This document shows positions 17,884-28,489 of a stretch of DNA of 33,762 nucleotides, piece after piece. Position 1 is the first letter of the stretch. Each line of letters opens with the position of its first letter. Origin of the DNA: Methylococcus sp. (GTDB lineage Bacteria; Pseudomonadota; Gammaproteobacteria; Methylococcales; Methylococcaceae); assembly GCA_007280285.1 (NCBI GenBank), contig QYQA01000050.1, forward strand, positions 1 to 33,762, written 5' to 3'. A model generated the notes under the pieces. The model saw only the letters and a list, made by a program, of their open reading frames with translations, had not been told where the DNA came from and ran no database searches. The translations under genes were made by a program, and so were the position numbers.

Positions 17884-19293
17884 TCAGGATTGAAGATGTT
17901 TTAACACTTCATCGAGCATCTTCTTAGCGTCGCCGAAGAGCATTCGGTTGTTTTCCTTATAGAAGAGAGGGTTATCGACGCCAGCATACCCTGAGGCCAT
18001 AGAGCGCTTCATCACGATGGAGTGCTTGGCCTTCCAGACCTCGAGAACCGGCATGCCGGCAATGGGGCTGTTGGGATCTTCTTGCGCGCCGGGATTAACG
18101 ATATCGTTGGCACCAATCACCATGACGACATCGGTCTTGGGGAAATCCTCGTTGATTTCGTCCATTTCGAGAACAATGTCGTAGGGAACCCGCGCTTCTG
18201 CCAGCAGAACATTCATGTGTCCCGGCATTCGGCCAGCGACCGGGTGAATCGCAAAACGGACATCGATGCCTCTTTCTCTTAGAAGCTTGGTGATTTCCTG
18301 AACCGTATGCTGTGCCTGAGCAACTGCCATCCCGTAGCCCGGGACCAGCACCACGTGGCTGGCATTCCGCAGAAGCTCAGCCGTCTCTTCAGAACCAATC
18401 GGGGTGACTTCACCCTCTGGGACGACACTGCTGCTGGCGGGCGAGGTGCCGCCACCGGTCCCAAAGCCACCGGCGATCACGGACAGGAAGTGGCGGTTCA
18501 TCGCTCGGCACATAATGAAGGAGAGGATGGCACCTGATGATCCGACCAGTGCGCCTGTCACAATCAGAAGATCATTGTTCAGCATGAAGCCCGTCGCCGA
18601 AGCCGCCCAACCCGAGTAACTGTTTAGCATCGAAACAACAACGGGCATATCGGCGCCGCCGATCGCCATGACCATGTGAATACCAAAAAGAACGGCAATG
18701 CCGGTCATCACGTAAAGCGGCAGCAGTCCCTCATGGCCTTCTACACCCAAGAACCAGCGACCAACCCCGATCGCTGTCAGTAACAAGCTGAGATTGAAGA
18801 GATGGCGGCCTGGCAGGGTGATCGGTTTACCGGTGATCTTTCCCGATAGCTTGCCAAAAGCAATCACAGAGCCTGCAAAGGTCACCGCACCAATCAGAAC
18901 GCCGATATAGATTTCCACTTCATGGATGGTTTTCTCTACGCCCATGAGGCTGGTGGCAGGGTCCATGTAATTGGCATAGCCCACGAGGACCGCAGCCAGC
19001 CCAACCAGGCTATGCATCAGTGCCACCAGTTCGGGCATTTCGGTCATCTTGACCTTCTTGGCGGCATAGATTCCGATGCTGGCCCCAATCAGGATGGCGA
19101 TCACCAGCGGCTGATAGCCGGTGGCGGTCACATGCGGGCCAGCGATGGTCGCCAAAATAGCAATGCTCATCCCGAGGATGCCGTAGAAATTACCCTTACG
19201 GGCCGTTTCTGGGGTGGAAAGGCCGCCAAGACTCAAGATAAAAAGGATGGTCGAGGCGATGTAGGAGACAGTAACGAGACCTTCAGAAAACAT
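17884..19293 (-). CDS. pntB: NAD(P) transhydrogenase subunit beta
   Basis: [67 protein letters not shown], and [32 protein letters not shown]. Confidence 0.98.
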   Translation of the reverse strand: MFSEGLVTVSYIASTILFILSLGGLSTPETARKGNFYGILGMSIAILATIAGPHVTATGYQPLVIAILIGASIGIYAAKKVKMTEMPELVALMHSLVGLAAVLVGYANYMDPATSLMGVEKTIHEVEIYIGVLIGAVTFAGSVIAFGKLSGKITGKPITLPGRHLFNLSLLLTAIGVGRWFLGVEGHEGLLPLYVMTGIAVLFGIHMVMAIGGADMPVVVSMLNSYSGWAASATGFMLNNDLLIVTGALVGSSGAILSFIMCRAMNRHFLSVIAGGFGTGGGTSPASSSVVPEGEVTPIGSEETAELLRNASHVVLVPGYGMAVAQAQHTVQEITKLLRERGIDVRFAIHPVAGRMPGHMNVLLAEARVPYDIVLEMDEINEDFPKTDVVMVIGANDIVNPGAQEDPNSPIAGMPVLEVWKAKHSIVMKRSMASGYAGVDNPLFYKENNRMLFGDAKKMLDEVLKHLQS

Positions 19294-19311
19294 GATGGTG
19301 GCTCCGCTGAA

Positions 19312-20859
19312 TTATTTTCTGAACATGCTGAGCATGCGCTGGGTCACCCAGAAGCCGCCGGCCATGTTGATGGAAGTAAGAACCAAGGCGATCCCGGCGA
19401 GGATGGCGATTTCAGGCGATGAAATCTGTACCAGGGCACCGATCGCTATGATGCTAGAGATGGCGTTGGTGACGCTCATCAGCGGGGTATGAAGCGCTGG
19501 GGTCACATTCCAAATCACCATATAGCCCACAAAACAGGCGAGGACAAACACCGTAAAGTGAGCCATGAAGGCGGCCGGCGCGTTGGCGCCGACCCACCAG
19601 AAGAGAAGCCCGAGAAGCGCGAATTTGAGAACGCCTTGAGCAAAGGCCGGGATTAGGGGAGGCTTGACCTCCTTGACCACAGGCGCTAAAGGTTCCGCCT
19701 TCGGCTTGGCAGCGGAAACGGCGATGGGGGGTGGCGGCCAGGTAATGGTGCCATCCTTAATCACGGTGGCCCCCCGAATCATTTCATCGTCCATGTTGAC
19801 CGTGATGTCTCCGTTTTTCTCCTTACAGAGTTCCTCAAGGAGGCGCAAGAGATTGGTCGCGTAAAGGGTCGATGACTGGCGTGCCAGTCGGCTAGGAAGA
19901 TCCGTGTAACCGACAATGGTGACCCCATGCTTCACGACTACTTGGCCGGGTTCTGTGAGCTCGCAATTACCACCCTGTTCGGCAGCGAGGTCCACAATAA
20001 CGCTGCCAGGCTTCATCGATTCCACCATCTCCCGGGTAATCAAGCGAGGCGCTGGCTTTCCTGGAATCAGCGCGGTGGTGATGATGATGTCGACATCCTT
20101 GGCCTGATTCGCATAAAGGGCCATCTGGGCTTTTTGGTAGCCATCGCTCATGACCTTGGCATAGCCACCGGCGGTAGAGCCTTCCTCTTGGTAATCCACA
20201 TCAACAAACTCAGCACCCATCGATTTGACCTGGTCTTTGACCTCGGGTCTTGTATCAGAGGCTCTGACAATCGCGCCGAGACCATTGGCCGTCCCAATGG
20301 CCGCAAGGCCTGCGACCCCGACTCCGATAATGAAGACCTTAGCCGGGGGGACCTTGCCGGCCGCAGTGATTTGGCCGGTGAAGAATCGGCCGAATTCATG
20401 GGCCGCCTCAATGACCGCCCGATAACCGGCGATATTGGCCATGGAGCTCAGCGCATCGAGCTTTTGAGCCCGCGAGATGCGGGGGACGCTATCCATGGCG
20501 ATCACGGTCGCTTGGCGACTTGCCAACTGATCCATCAGAGGAGCATTCTGGGCCGGCCAGATGAAGCTGATCAGGTGCTGACCCGCTCGAAGAGATTGCG
20601 TTTCATCGAGATGAAGGTCTGGATAGTTCGAGGGTCCTCTGACCTTGAGAATGATATCCGCCGTCGACCACACGCTGTCGCGATCGGCGATCTCGCAGCC
20701 CACCGCCTGGTAGGCGTCATCGGTGAAGTGGGCTTGAGCGCCGGCATCCTGTTCGATGGTCACGGCAAAGCCGAGCTTGATGAGCTTTTCGGCCACTTCG
20801 GGAACGGTGGCTACCCGCTTTTCCCCGGGATGTAGCTCTTTTGGAACACCAATACGCAT
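19312..20859 (-). CDS. pntA: NAD(P) transhydrogenase subunit alpha (fused N-terminal and membrane parts)
   Basis: [84 protein letters not shown] and a C-terminal TM region. Confidence 0.98.
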   Translation of the reverse strand: MRIGVPKELHPGEKRVATVPEVAEKLIKLGFAVTIEQDAGAQAHFTDDAYQAVGCEIADRDSVWSTADIILKVRGPSNYPDLHLDETQSLRAGQHLISFIWPAQNAPLMDQLASRQATVIAMDSVPRISRAQKLDALSSMANIAGYRAVIEAAHEFGRFFTGQITAAGKVPPAKVFIIGVGVAGLAAIGTANGLGAIVRASDTRPEVKDQVKSMGAEFVDVDYQEEGSTAGGYAKVMSDGYQKAQMALYANQAKDVDIIITTALIPGKPAPRLITREMVESMKPGSVIVDLAAEQGGNCELTEPGQVVVKHGVTIVGYTDLPSRLARQSSTLYATNLLRLLEELCKEKNGDITVNMDDEMIRGATVIKDGTITWPPPPIAVSAAKPKAEPLAPVVKEVKPPLIPAFAQGVLKFALLGLLFWWVGANAPAAFMAHFTVFVLACFVGYMVIWNVTPALHTPLMSVTNAISSIIAIGALVQISSPEIAILAGIALVLTSINMAGGFWVTQRMLSMFRK

Positions 20860-21038
20860 ACACGTTTCTCCTCGTTATAATGAAGGGTCTTGAGGGCCCT
20901 TAGGCTCTCACTACGCCGTATTTTATGGATATTGACGGATCAACCATCGCCGCCTTGGGATGTTGATCGTCGCGACCGCTCCTATTCGAACGGCCCCGAA
21001 AATGGGTTATCCTCCTAGACCGCATCCTATGTAATGTA

Positions 21039-21057
21039 ATTGACTGAGTCGGTCAAT
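21039..21057. promoter_or_regulatory. Putative operator: near-perfect palindrome ATTGACTGA-G-TCGGTCAAT
   Basis: 8 of 9 arm positions are complementary. It lies between divergent pntA and the ABC transporter operon; the form resembles TetR-type operators. Confidence 0.45.
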
Positions 21058-21123
21058 AGCTATGCGGCAGATTAAAGGTGCATGATGCACTTTGACGGTT
21101 TCGCGCCCATTCGACGAAAGAAT

Positions 21124-22068
21124 ATGCAAAAGCTTATCGAGGTAGAACAACTCACCCGTTATTACGGCGATCATTGCGCCGTTAATAACGTCTCCTTTGT
21201 CCTTGAGAAAGGCGAGATCCTGGGATTCTTAGGGCCCAATGGGGCCGGCAAGACATCAACCATGCAGATGATTTGTGGAAATCTGGCGCCGACTTCGGGG
21301 CAGATTTTAATCCATGGGATTGATATGCTGGATCAGCCGAAGGAAGCCAAGAGAGTATTGGGGTATCTCCCTGAAATTCCTCCGGTCTACCGTGATCTAA
21401 CGGTCGATGAATTCCTCGGCTATTGCGCCCGGCTGCATGGGATTAAAGCGGAGCGTCGGCAAACGGCGTTAGATCAGGCACGGGAGCGGACCGGCCTTAA
21501 GGATGTCGGCGACCGTCTTATTGGGAACCTCTCAAAGGGCTATCAGCAGCGGGTGGGTATCGCTCAGGCGATTGTGCATATGCCGGATGTCATTATTCTT
21601 GACGAACCCACCGTCGGTCTTGATCCCATCCAGATTCGGGAAATTCGTGAGCTGATTCGGGATCTCGGCAAAGAGCACGGTGTGATTCTCTCGACGCATA
21701 TCCTTTCAGAAGTCCAGGAATCCTGCACCAGGGTGCAGATAATTCATCAGGGACGATTGGTCTTCAATGACCGTATCGAGGGGCTCGAGCAGCGTATGCT
21801 GGCCTCAAGCCTTTTGCTGGTGACCGCCCGATCGGCTGACCTTTTCACCATGGCGTCTGTGGCTGCTATCCAGCATATTGATGATCTTGGGGATCATCAC
21901 TACCGCATTTTTCATGATACGAAAGAGAATCCTTCTGAATCTCTGGCCGCTCTGGTGGTGAGTTCGGGTTGGGGGCTGTTGGAATTGATTCCTGAGCGAT
22001 GCAGTATGGAACAGATTTTCATTGATATTACCCGACCGCCGATGCCGGCGGAGGAGCACACCCCATGA
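21124..22068 (+). CDS. ABC transporter ATP-binding protein (GldA-like)
   Basis: Walker A GPNGAGKTST, signature LSKGYQQRVGIAQAI, Walker B VIILDEPTVGLDP. Start taken at MQKLIEVEQL; in-frame upstream alternative at 21082. Confidence 0.93.
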   Translation: MQKLIEVEQLTRYYGDHCAVNNVSFVLEKGEILGFLGPNGAGKTSTMQMICGNLAPTSGQILIHGIDMLDQPKEAKRVLGYLPEIPPVYRDLTVDEFLGYCARLHGIKAERRQTALDQARERTGLKDVGDRLIGNLSKGYQQRVGIAQAIVHMPDVIILDEPTVGLDPIQIREIRELIRDLGKEHGVILSTHILSEVQESCTRVQIIHQGRLVFNDRIEGLEQRMLASSLLLVTARSADLFTMASVAAIQHIDDLGDHHYRIFHDTKENPSESLAALVVSSGWGLLELIPERCSMEQIFIDITRPPMPAEEHTP

Positions 22069-22820
22069 TGGCATTGGTCATTGCAGGGCGAGAGTTTAGA
22101 ACCCTCTTTCTATCACCGCTGGCCTGGACGATGCTCGGCATTATCCAGTTTATCCTGGCCTTTATGTTTCTCGCCCAGCTCGATTATTACCTGATGATCC
22201 AGCCACGGATTGCCGGCATGGAAGAGGCCCCGGGCGTGACCGATTCGATCATCGCACCGCTGTTTGGCAATGCCGGCATTATTCTTATGTTGGTCACGCC
22301 TTTGTTGACGATGCGGCTGATCAGCGAAGAGCGCCGTAACAAGACACTGACCCTTTTGTTTACCGCCCCGGTCTCTATGACTGAAATTGTTATTGGGAAA
22401 TATCTCGGGGTTTTGGGCTTCCTTTTGCTGATCGTCGGGATGATTCTTTTCATGCCCTTGTCCCTGCTGTTCGGCGGCGCGCTGGACCTGGGTAAGCTTT
22501 CGGCCTGTGTCTTAGGGCTTTCGCTCCTTCTTGCGGGCTTTGCAGCGGTGGGCCTTTATATGTCGGCGTTAACGTCGCAGCCTACCGTCGCTGCGGTCAG
22601 CACCTTTGGCGTTTTGTTAATGCTTTGGATCGTCGACTGGTCCTCCCAGTCAGGGTCTGGTGGTGCCTCTGTGCTCCAGTACCTCTCCCTCCTAAGACAT
22701 TATGAAGGCCTCCTTAGAGGATGGGTCAGTTCAACCGATGTCCTCTACTTCGTCCTGTTCATCACCACTTTCTTGGTGCTGAGTGTCCATCGCCTTGATC
22801 ACGATCGCCTCCAAAAATGA
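22065..22820 (+). CDS. ABC transporter permease (GldF-like)
   Basis: IAGREFRTLFLSPLAWTMLGIIQFILAFMFL, LLTMRLISEERRNKTLTLLFTAPVSMTEIVIGKYLG. ATGA overlap with the upstream ATPase gene. Confidence 0.9.
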   Translation: MMALVIAGREFRTLFLSPLAWTMLGIIQFILAFMFLAQLDYYLMIQPRIAGMEEAPGVTDSIIAPLFGNAGIILMLVTPLLTMRLISEERRNKTLTLLFTAPVSMTEIVIGKYLGVLGFLLLIVGMILFMPLSLLFGGALDLGKLSACVLGLSLLLAGFAAVGLYMSALTSQPTVAAVSTFGVLLMLWIVDWSSQSGSGGASVLQYLSLLRHYEGLLRGWVSSTDVLYFVLFITTFLVLSVHRLDHDRLQK

Positions 22821-24217
22821 AGATCAATCGTAAGACTCACCTCGAAATTCGTCTTCAGAACCTCTTGTTCAGTGCCCTTTTTTTGGTCGTTATTGGCCTA
22901 TTGGCTTGGTTGAGTAGGGAATATTCCGTGCGTTTTGATTGGACCGCGGCGCACCAGCACACCCTGTCGTCTAATAGCCTCAAGGTGCTGGATCTTTTCA
23001 AAGAGCCCGTGATGGTGACCGCCTACGCCCGAGAGAATCAACCGGTTCGCGAGCCCATTCGCGAACTGGTAGATCGCTACAACGAAGGCGGCTCCTACCT
23101 GACCCTCGAGTTTATCAATCCGGATACCCAGCCTGATCGTGTTCGGCAATGGGGTGTCAAGGTGGATGGGGAATTAGTTTTGACCTATCAGGGGCGCACC
23201 GAGAAGATCGAGGAGGCGCGTGAGATGACGCTGACTAATGCCTTGCAACGGCTGGCGGCGCCCGAGGATCGAGAGATTGTTTTCCTCTCAGGGCATGGCG
23301 AACGGGCGCCAGAAGGGGAAGCGAGCCACGATCTCAAGCAGTTCACCGATGAAGTCAAGCGAAAAGGATTCAAGGTCAGGGCCTTGAACTTCGCAACGAC
23401 CCCTCAGCTGCCGACCAACCGTGCGGTCCTGGTGATGGCGAGTCCGCGGTCCCCCTTATTGCCTGGCGAAGTGAAGCTGATTCAAGATTATGTGGCTGCG
23501 GGCGGGGCGCTTTGGTGGCTAAGTGATCCCGGCCAACCCAGCAGCCTCCGGCCGCTGGCGGAAAACCTTGGCATTCAGTTCTTGCCGGGGACGGTGGTCG
23601 ATGCCTCGACACAGCTCCTCGGTATTGATGACCCGACTTTTGCTCTGGTGGCTGAATATCCGCCTCATGCCATCACCCAAGGATTTCAGGACATGACCGT
23701 GTTCCCCTCATCGGTCGCCATGGAGATCAAGACAGAGAATGGATTTGAACGAGAGCCGATCTTAGTCACCCTCGATCGCTCCTGGACGGAAACATCCCCC
23801 CTTGAAGGCAAGATCGCCTTTGATGCCTCTTTGGGTGAAAAAAAGGGTCCGCTTGATATTGGAATTGCCTTGACTCGCCTGAAGCCTCAAGCCGCCGCCT
23901 CACTGAAGGAGGCGGCGCCCGAGTCTAGCGTTGAAACAAAGCCTTCAGAGCAGCGTCTGGTCGTCGTCGGTGACGGCGATTTCCTATCGAACGCCTATCT
24001 TGGTAATGGCGGAAATCTTGCGCTCGGCATCAATATCCTGCAATGGCTGAGTCAGTCCGATACGATGATCAATATCCAGAAGGCCGAAGCTCCGGACCGA
24101 AAGATCCAGCTGTCATCGCTCGCTTCGGGCGCTATGGCCATTGGCTTCCTTTTCGTGGTTCCTCTCCTCCTCATTGGGACCGGAGCCTTCGTTTGGTTCA
24201 AGCGCAGGAACCGCTGA
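22817..24217 (+). CDS. GldG-like ABC transporter-associated protein
   Basis: SREYSVRFDWTAAHQHTLSSNSLKVL, EIVFLSGHGERAPEG, DYVAAGGALWWLSDPG, VVVGDGDFLSNAYLGNGGNLALGINILQWLSQ, and a C-terminal TM helix. ATGA overlap with the permease gene. Confidence 0.88.
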   Translation: MKINRKTHLEIRLQNLLFSALFLVVIGLLAWLSREYSVRFDWTAAHQHTLSSNSLKVLDLFKEPVMVTAYARENQPVREPIRELVDRYNEGGSYLTLEFINPDTQPDRVRQWGVKVDGELVLTYQGRTEKIEEAREMTLTNALQRLAAPEDREIVFLSGHGERAPEGEASHDLKQFTDEVKRKGFKVRALNFATTPQLPTNRAVLVMASPRSPLLPGEVKLIQDYVAAGGALWWLSDPGQPSSLRPLAENLGIQFLPGTVVDASTQLLGIDDPTFALVAEYPPHAITQGFQDMTVFPSSVAMEIKTENGFEREPILVTLDRSWTETSPLEGKIAFDASLGEKKGPLDIGIALTRLKPQAAASLKEAAPESSVETKPSEQRLVVVGDGDFLSNAYLGNGGNLALGINILQWLSQSDTMINIQKAEAPDRKIQLSSLASGAMAIGFLFVVPLLLIGTGAFVWFKRRNR

Positions 24218-24218
24218 G

Positions 24219-25124
24219 ATGTCTCCCAGAAGCGCTCGGAATCTAGTGCTGTTGATCCTGATCGTGGCGTTAGCCCTGGTGGCTCATTTTAGGCCCGGAA
24301 AGCCGAAAGGGTTGCCGGCGGTCACCCTCCTTGACATAGAGACCTCCGGCATCGATCGGATTGAGCTCTTAAGGCCTGATGCGATCCTCTTTCAGCGAAA
24401 GGCGGGAACCTGGTTATTGACAGCTCCGTTGGAGGCCCCGGCCAATCCTTTAAGGATCGAACAGCTGCTTGATATCACCAAAACGAAGAGTGAAGCGCAG
24501 TATCCCATGAAGGATCTTAAGCTCGCGCCCTTTGGCCTTGATAAGCCGCTTGCGATTTTGAAGCTCAACGATCAGGTGATGACGTTTGGCGGGACGGATC
24601 CTTTAAGTTTTAGGCGCTATGTCGTGGTTGGCGATACGCTGCATTTGGTCAGTGATGGTTTCTCTCACCACCTGACGGCTCAGGCGACGGATTACGTCCA
24701 GAAGAAACTGGTTGCCGATGAGCTCTCGATTAAGTCGCTCACCCTTCCTGGGTTAAAAATAGAGAAGACGACCGATGGGGGTCTCTTGGTGACCCCGCCC
24801 CGGTCTTCGCTCGATGCCAAAGACCTCTTGTCAGCGTGGCAGAGCGCAAGAGCCATTGAGGTCCAGCGGGGAGATCCAAAAATGATGGGTGAAACCATAC
24901 GCCTTGAACTCTCAAACGGTGCTCCAACGGAATTTGTGATCGTTCAAAAGTCACCTGAACTGGTCCTCTTAAGAAAGGATCTGGGTTTGACCTTCTTAAT
25001 GACGCCTGAAACTTCAAAAGAACTGCTGGGCGATTCCTCCTCTTCTAAAGAAGGGCGCGAGGAGGCGGTAGACACCGACAATAACGCCCGGGACCCAAGC
25101 GCTGAGTCACCTTTGGATGATTAA
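24219..25124 (+). CDS. DUF4340-like protein
   Basis: N-terminal TM helix, then IDRIELLRPDAILFQRKAGTWLLTAPLEAPANPLRIEQLLDITKTKSEAQYPMKDLKLAPFGLDKP, directly downstream of the GldG-like gene. Start ATG 24219, not 24141. Confidence 0.75.
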   Translation: MSPRSARNLVLLILIVALALVAHFRPGKPKGLPAVTLLDIETSGIDRIELLRPDAILFQRKAGTWLLTAPLEAPANPLRIEQLLDITKTKSEAQYPMKDLKLAPFGLDKPLAILKLNDQVMTFGGTDPLSFRRYVVVGDTLHLVSDGFSHHLTAQATDYVQKKLVADELSIKSLTLPGLKIEKTTDGGLLVTPPRSSLDAKDLLSAWQSARAIEVQRGDPKMMGETIRLELSNGAPTEFVIVQKSPELVLLRKDLGLTFLMTPETSKELLGDSSSSKEGREEAVDTDNNARDPSAESPLDD

Positions 25125-25144
25125 GGTCTCGCCGTCAACTCGTC

Positions 25145-25966
25145 ATGCCTGAATTGCCCGAGGTCGAGACAACCCTACGGGGAGTCCGGCCCTATCTTGA
25201 AGGGAGAGCCATTCGTGATCTCCTTGTCCGGGATCATCGTTTGCGCTGGCCGATACCGGAGGGGCTTTCGGAGCGGCTTCGGGGGCTTGAGATAGAAGGA
25301 TTGACCCGCCGCGGCAAGTATCTTCTCATCAATCTGAATCAGGGGACGCTCATTGCTCATCTTGGGATGTCAGGGAGTTTCAGGATGATCGATCCTCAAG
25401 TGGCCCCAAGAAAGCATGATCATTATGATCTCCTCTTGAGCGATGGGGGCTGTCTCCGCTTCCATGATCCGCGACGCTTTGGTTGCCTTTTGATGGCGGA
25501 GCAACAAAGCCCCCTGATGGAACATCCCCTCTTAAAGGCTTTGGGGCCGGAGCCTTTGGACGATCAATTTTCGGGTGATCACCTTTACGCTGTCTCAAGA
25601 GGCCGCAAAGCGGCGATCAAATGCTTCATCATGGACAGTCGAATTGTCGTTGGCGTCGGTAATATCTATGCGAGTGAGGCTTTATTCAGGGCGGGCATCC
25701 ACCCTTTAAGGGCGGCAGGAAAGGTCTCCCATCGGCGCTACGTTCAATTGGCCGATGATATTCGGAAGGTCCTTCAGGCGGCCATCGAGCAAGGCGGCAC
25801 CACGCTTCGTGATTTCGTGAATGAATCCGGCCATCCTGGCTATTTCAAGCAGACGCTCAATGTCTATGATCTGGCGGGGGAGCCTTGCCGGCACTGTGGT
25901 CAGCCTATTCGGCTGGCGCGTCTGCAGCAGCGGGCGACCTATTGGTGTGGCCGCTGTCAGCATTGA
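25145..25966 (+). CDS. mutM: Formamidopyrimidine-DNA glycosylase
   Basis: MPELPEVETTLRGVRPYL, VGVGNIYASEALFRAGIHP, C-terminal zinc finger CRHCGQPIRLARLQQRATYWCGRCQ. Confidence 0.99.
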   Translation: MPELPEVETTLRGVRPYLEGRAIRDLLVRDHRLRWPIPEGLSERLRGLEIEGLTRRGKYLLINLNQGTLIAHLGMSGSFRMIDPQVAPRKHDHYDLLLSDGGCLRFHDPRRFGCLLMAEQQSPLMEHPLLKALGPEPLDDQFSGDHLYAVSRGRKAAIKCFIMDSRIVVGVGNIYASEALFRAGIHPLRAAGKVSHRRYVQLADDIRKVLQAAIEQGGTTLRDFVNESGHPGYFKQTLNVYDLAGEPCRHCGQPIRLARLQQRATYWCGRCQH

Positions 25967-27090
25967 AGTTGATTGCGAAGGTCGGTGGCTTCTTTAAGCA
26001 CGCTTTCAAGATCGTTCCCGAGCACGTTGAAGTGCCCCATTTTTCGGCCGGGCCTTGCCGAAGTCTTGCCGTAGAGGTGGAGCAGCACGTTGGGTTGCTC
26101 AAGCAAAATGGACCAGTCTGGGTCTTTGTCGCCCCAAAGGTCACCAAGAAGATTGATCATCACCACCGGGCTCAGCAGCTGAGTATCGCCGGGGGGTAGG
26201 CCACACAGCGTCCTGACCTGCTGTTCAAATTGACTGGTCAGCGTCGCATCGAGGCTGAAATGACCGCTGTTATGGGGTCTTGGCGCTATTTCATTGATGA
26301 TCAGTGTCTGGTCTTTGAGTAAGAAAAATTCAACCGCTAAAACGCCGACATAATCGAGCGCCTCGGCTACTTGCAAAGCCATCTCGGAAGCCCTTTGAGC
26401 GACTTTGTCTGAAACCCTGGCGGGGACCAGACTGATATCAAGGATGCCGCCCGCGTGCTGATTTTCAGCGATGGGAAAGGTGGTGACCAAGGACGGTGTG
26501 GTCCTTGCCACGATGACGGACAGTTCAAGCGCCAGTTCAAGTCGCTGTTCAAGAACACAGGGTTTCTCCCCCAAGGCGAAGAAAGCGTTGCTGACGTCTT
26601 CTTCACTCTCCACGCGGATTTGTCCCTTGCCGTCATAGCCAAGTTGAGCCAGCTTTAAAATGCCCGGCAGGAAGGGGGCTAGAGATTGATCAAGGTCAGC
26701 GAGGGTTTCGAGAGGGGCGAATGGCGCCACGGCAAGCCCCGCTCGTTGAATGAAGTTTTTTTCGCGGATTCTGTCCTGAGCAATGGACACCGCAGCAGCA
26801 GAAGGGGAGACCCGGACCGATTCGCCAAGTCGCTGAAATCCAAGCGCTGAGACATTCTCAAATTCGGTGGTGACAGCGCGGCAGGTCCCAGCCAGCTCAT
26901 CGAGCGCGGGGCTATGATCGTAGGGTGCACAAAGATGAACATCTGCCAAGGTTCCGGCAGGGCAGTCTTTGTCGGGTTCTAGAACCGTGACCCGGTAGCC
27001 CATACTGCGGGCTGCCATGGTGAACATGCGGCCCAATTGGCCACCGCCGATGATGCCGAGCATTGCTGGAGGAAGGATCGGTGTCATCAC
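25957..27090 (-). CDS. purK: 5-(carboxyamino)imidazole ribonucleotide synthase
   Basis: PAMLGIIGGGQLGRMFTMAARSMGYRVTVLEPDKDCPAG, VAVEFFLLKDQTLIINEIAPRPHNSGHFSLDATLTSQFEQQVRTLCGLPPG. Confidence 0.98.
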   Translation of the reverse strand: MMTPILPPAMLGIIGGGQLGRMFTMAARSMGYRVTVLEPDKDCPAGTLADVHLCAPYDHSPALDELAGTCRAVTTEFENVSALGFQRLGESVRVSPSAAAVSIAQDRIREKNFIQRAGLAVAPFAPLETLADLDQSLAPFLPGILKLAQLGYDGKGQIRVESEEDVSNAFFALGEKPCVLEQRLELALELSVIVARTTPSLVTTFPIAENQHAGGILDISLVPARVSDKVAQRASEMALQVAEALDYVGVLAVEFFLLKDQTLIINEIAPRPHNSGHFSLDATLTSQFEQQVRTLCGLPPGDTQLLSPVVMINLLGDLWGDKDPDWSILLEQPNVLLHLYGKTSARPGRKMGHFNVLGNDLESVLKEATDLRNQLQC

Positions 27091-27113
27091 GAGCGCTCAA
27101 AGATAGGGAAAGA

Positions 27114-27602
27114 TCAGGGGACATCCGGCAGGGTGGCAGCAAGGACCTGTTGGGTCTGCTGTGTCCTAAAGTCGTCAAGTCGTTTGCGGATGGCGGTATC
27201 CCCGCCAGCAAGGAGGGCAGCCGCAAAGAGGGCGGCATTGACCGCACCCGCTTCGCCAATTGCAAAGGTCGCTACAGGAATTCCTTTTGGCATTTGAACG
27301 ATGGAAAAGAGAGAGTCTTTCCCTTTGAGGTATTTACTTGGAACCGGAACCCCTAGAATGGGGATGGGCGTTTTCGCCGCCAGCATCCCAGGAAGATGTG
27401 CAGCCCCTCCAGCGCCGGCGATAATGCAGGCAAGGCCCCGCTCTCTGGCAGTTTCAGCGTATTGGAAGAGCAGATCCGGGGTTCGGTGCGCCGAGACGAC
27501 CTTGGTTTCAAAGCCAATATCGAAAGCCTTCAGTAGTTGGGCAGCGTGCTGCATGACCTCCCAGTCATTGGTGCTGCCCATGACGATACCCACTTGTACC
27601 AT
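27114..27602 (-). CDS. purE: 5-(carboxyamino)imidazole ribonucleotide mutase
   Basis: [43 protein letters not shown]...[20 protein letters not shown]. Start corrected to 27602 from 27686. Confidence 0.98.
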   Translation of the reverse strand: MVQVGIVMGSTNDWEVMQHAAQLLKAFDIGFETKVVSAHRTPDLLFQYAETARERGLACIIAGAGGAAHLPGMLAAKTPIPILGVPVPSKYLKGKDSLFSIVQMPKGIPVATFAIGEAGAVNAALFAAALLAGGDTAIRKRLDDFRTQQTQQVLAATLPDVP

Positions 27603-27728
27603 AGCTCTATCCGCTGAAAAATTGGGCATTTTACCGCAATGGCGCCAATAAAATGGCTGATGATGATCTTTCCGTCCTAAAAACACCGAGTTTAAGGTGA
27701 TTTAACCGCCGTTGAAGAGGATCCTATC

Positions 27729-28475
27729 GTGAACACTGAAAGCAGTATTGATCCCAAAGAAAAGGCTCATTTTGAAAAAATAGCCCGACTTTGGTGGGAA
27801 CCTCGGGGACCTTTTTGGCCACTTCATGCCATGAATGCTCTTAGGGTCCGTTACATCAGGGAGCAGCTGGTCTCTTATTACAAGAAGAGGGATGATGCCC
27901 TGAATCTTCCCTTCAAGGGTCTTCGTTGCCTCGATGTCGGCTGTGGTGGGGGGATTTTGAGTGAAGCGATTGCGCGTCTCGGTGGCGAGGTGATGGGGAT
28001 TGACGTGGTCCCAAAAAATATTAGCATTGCCAACAACCATGCCAAAGCATCGGGGCTTACTATCGCTTATGAAGTCACCACCGCGGAGGACCTTTTAGCG
28101 CGGGATGTGTCCTTCGACGTGGTGTTCAATCTCGAGGTGGTTGAACACGTGGCCCAACCTGAAGGATTTATGCAAAGTTGTGGAAGGCTCGTGCGTCCCG
28201 GCGGGATGATGGTGGTGGCAACATTGAATCGGACGGTGCTGTCCTACCTCGCGGCGATTATCGGGGCCGAAGTGATTTTACGCTGGCTTCCCCGCGGCAC
28301 GCATCACTGGCGGAAGTTTGTTTCGCCGCTAGAAATCGAGCGCTATTTGGGGTCAGAAGGCTTCACTGTGATCGCAACAACAGGGGTCTTTGTTAACCCT
28401 TTAACGCGTCGATTTAGCCTTATCAAAAGTACTGCTGTTAACTACATGATGGTCGCCTCGAAGGCCCCATCCTGA
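27729..28475 (+). CDS. ubiG: Bifunctional ubiquinone biosynthesis O-methyltransferase
   Basis: EKIARLWWEPRGPFWPLHAMNALRVRYI, RCLDVGCGGGILSEAIARLGGEVMGIDVVPKNI. GTG start with GAAGAGGA upstream. Confidence 0.96.
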   Translation: MNTESSIDPKEKAHFEKIARLWWEPRGPFWPLHAMNALRVRYIREQLVSYYKKRDDALNLPFKGLRCLDVGCGGGILSEAIARLGGEVMGIDVVPKNISIANNHAKASGLTIAYEVTTAEDLLARDVSFDVVFNLEVVEHVAQPEGFMQSCGRLVRPGGMMVVATLNRTVLSYLAAIIGAEVILRWLPRGTHHWRKFVSPLEIERYLGSEGFTVIATTGVFVNPLTRRFSLIKSTAVNYMMVASKAPS

Positions 28476-28489
28476 TAAGGCCTCAGACC

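Noticed and set aside
19927-20835. 302-aa + strand ORF antisense to pntA
   Set aside because: It lies wholly opposite the well-conserved pntA, has low-complexity composition with no recognisable motif, and is a typical shadow ORF of a GC-rich coding frame.
23894-23916. GCCGCCTC-ACTGAAG-GAGGCGGC inverted repeat
   Set aside because: Inside the GldG-like coding sequence in an alanine-rich stretch (AAASLKEAAPE); explained by codon composition and no T-tract follows.
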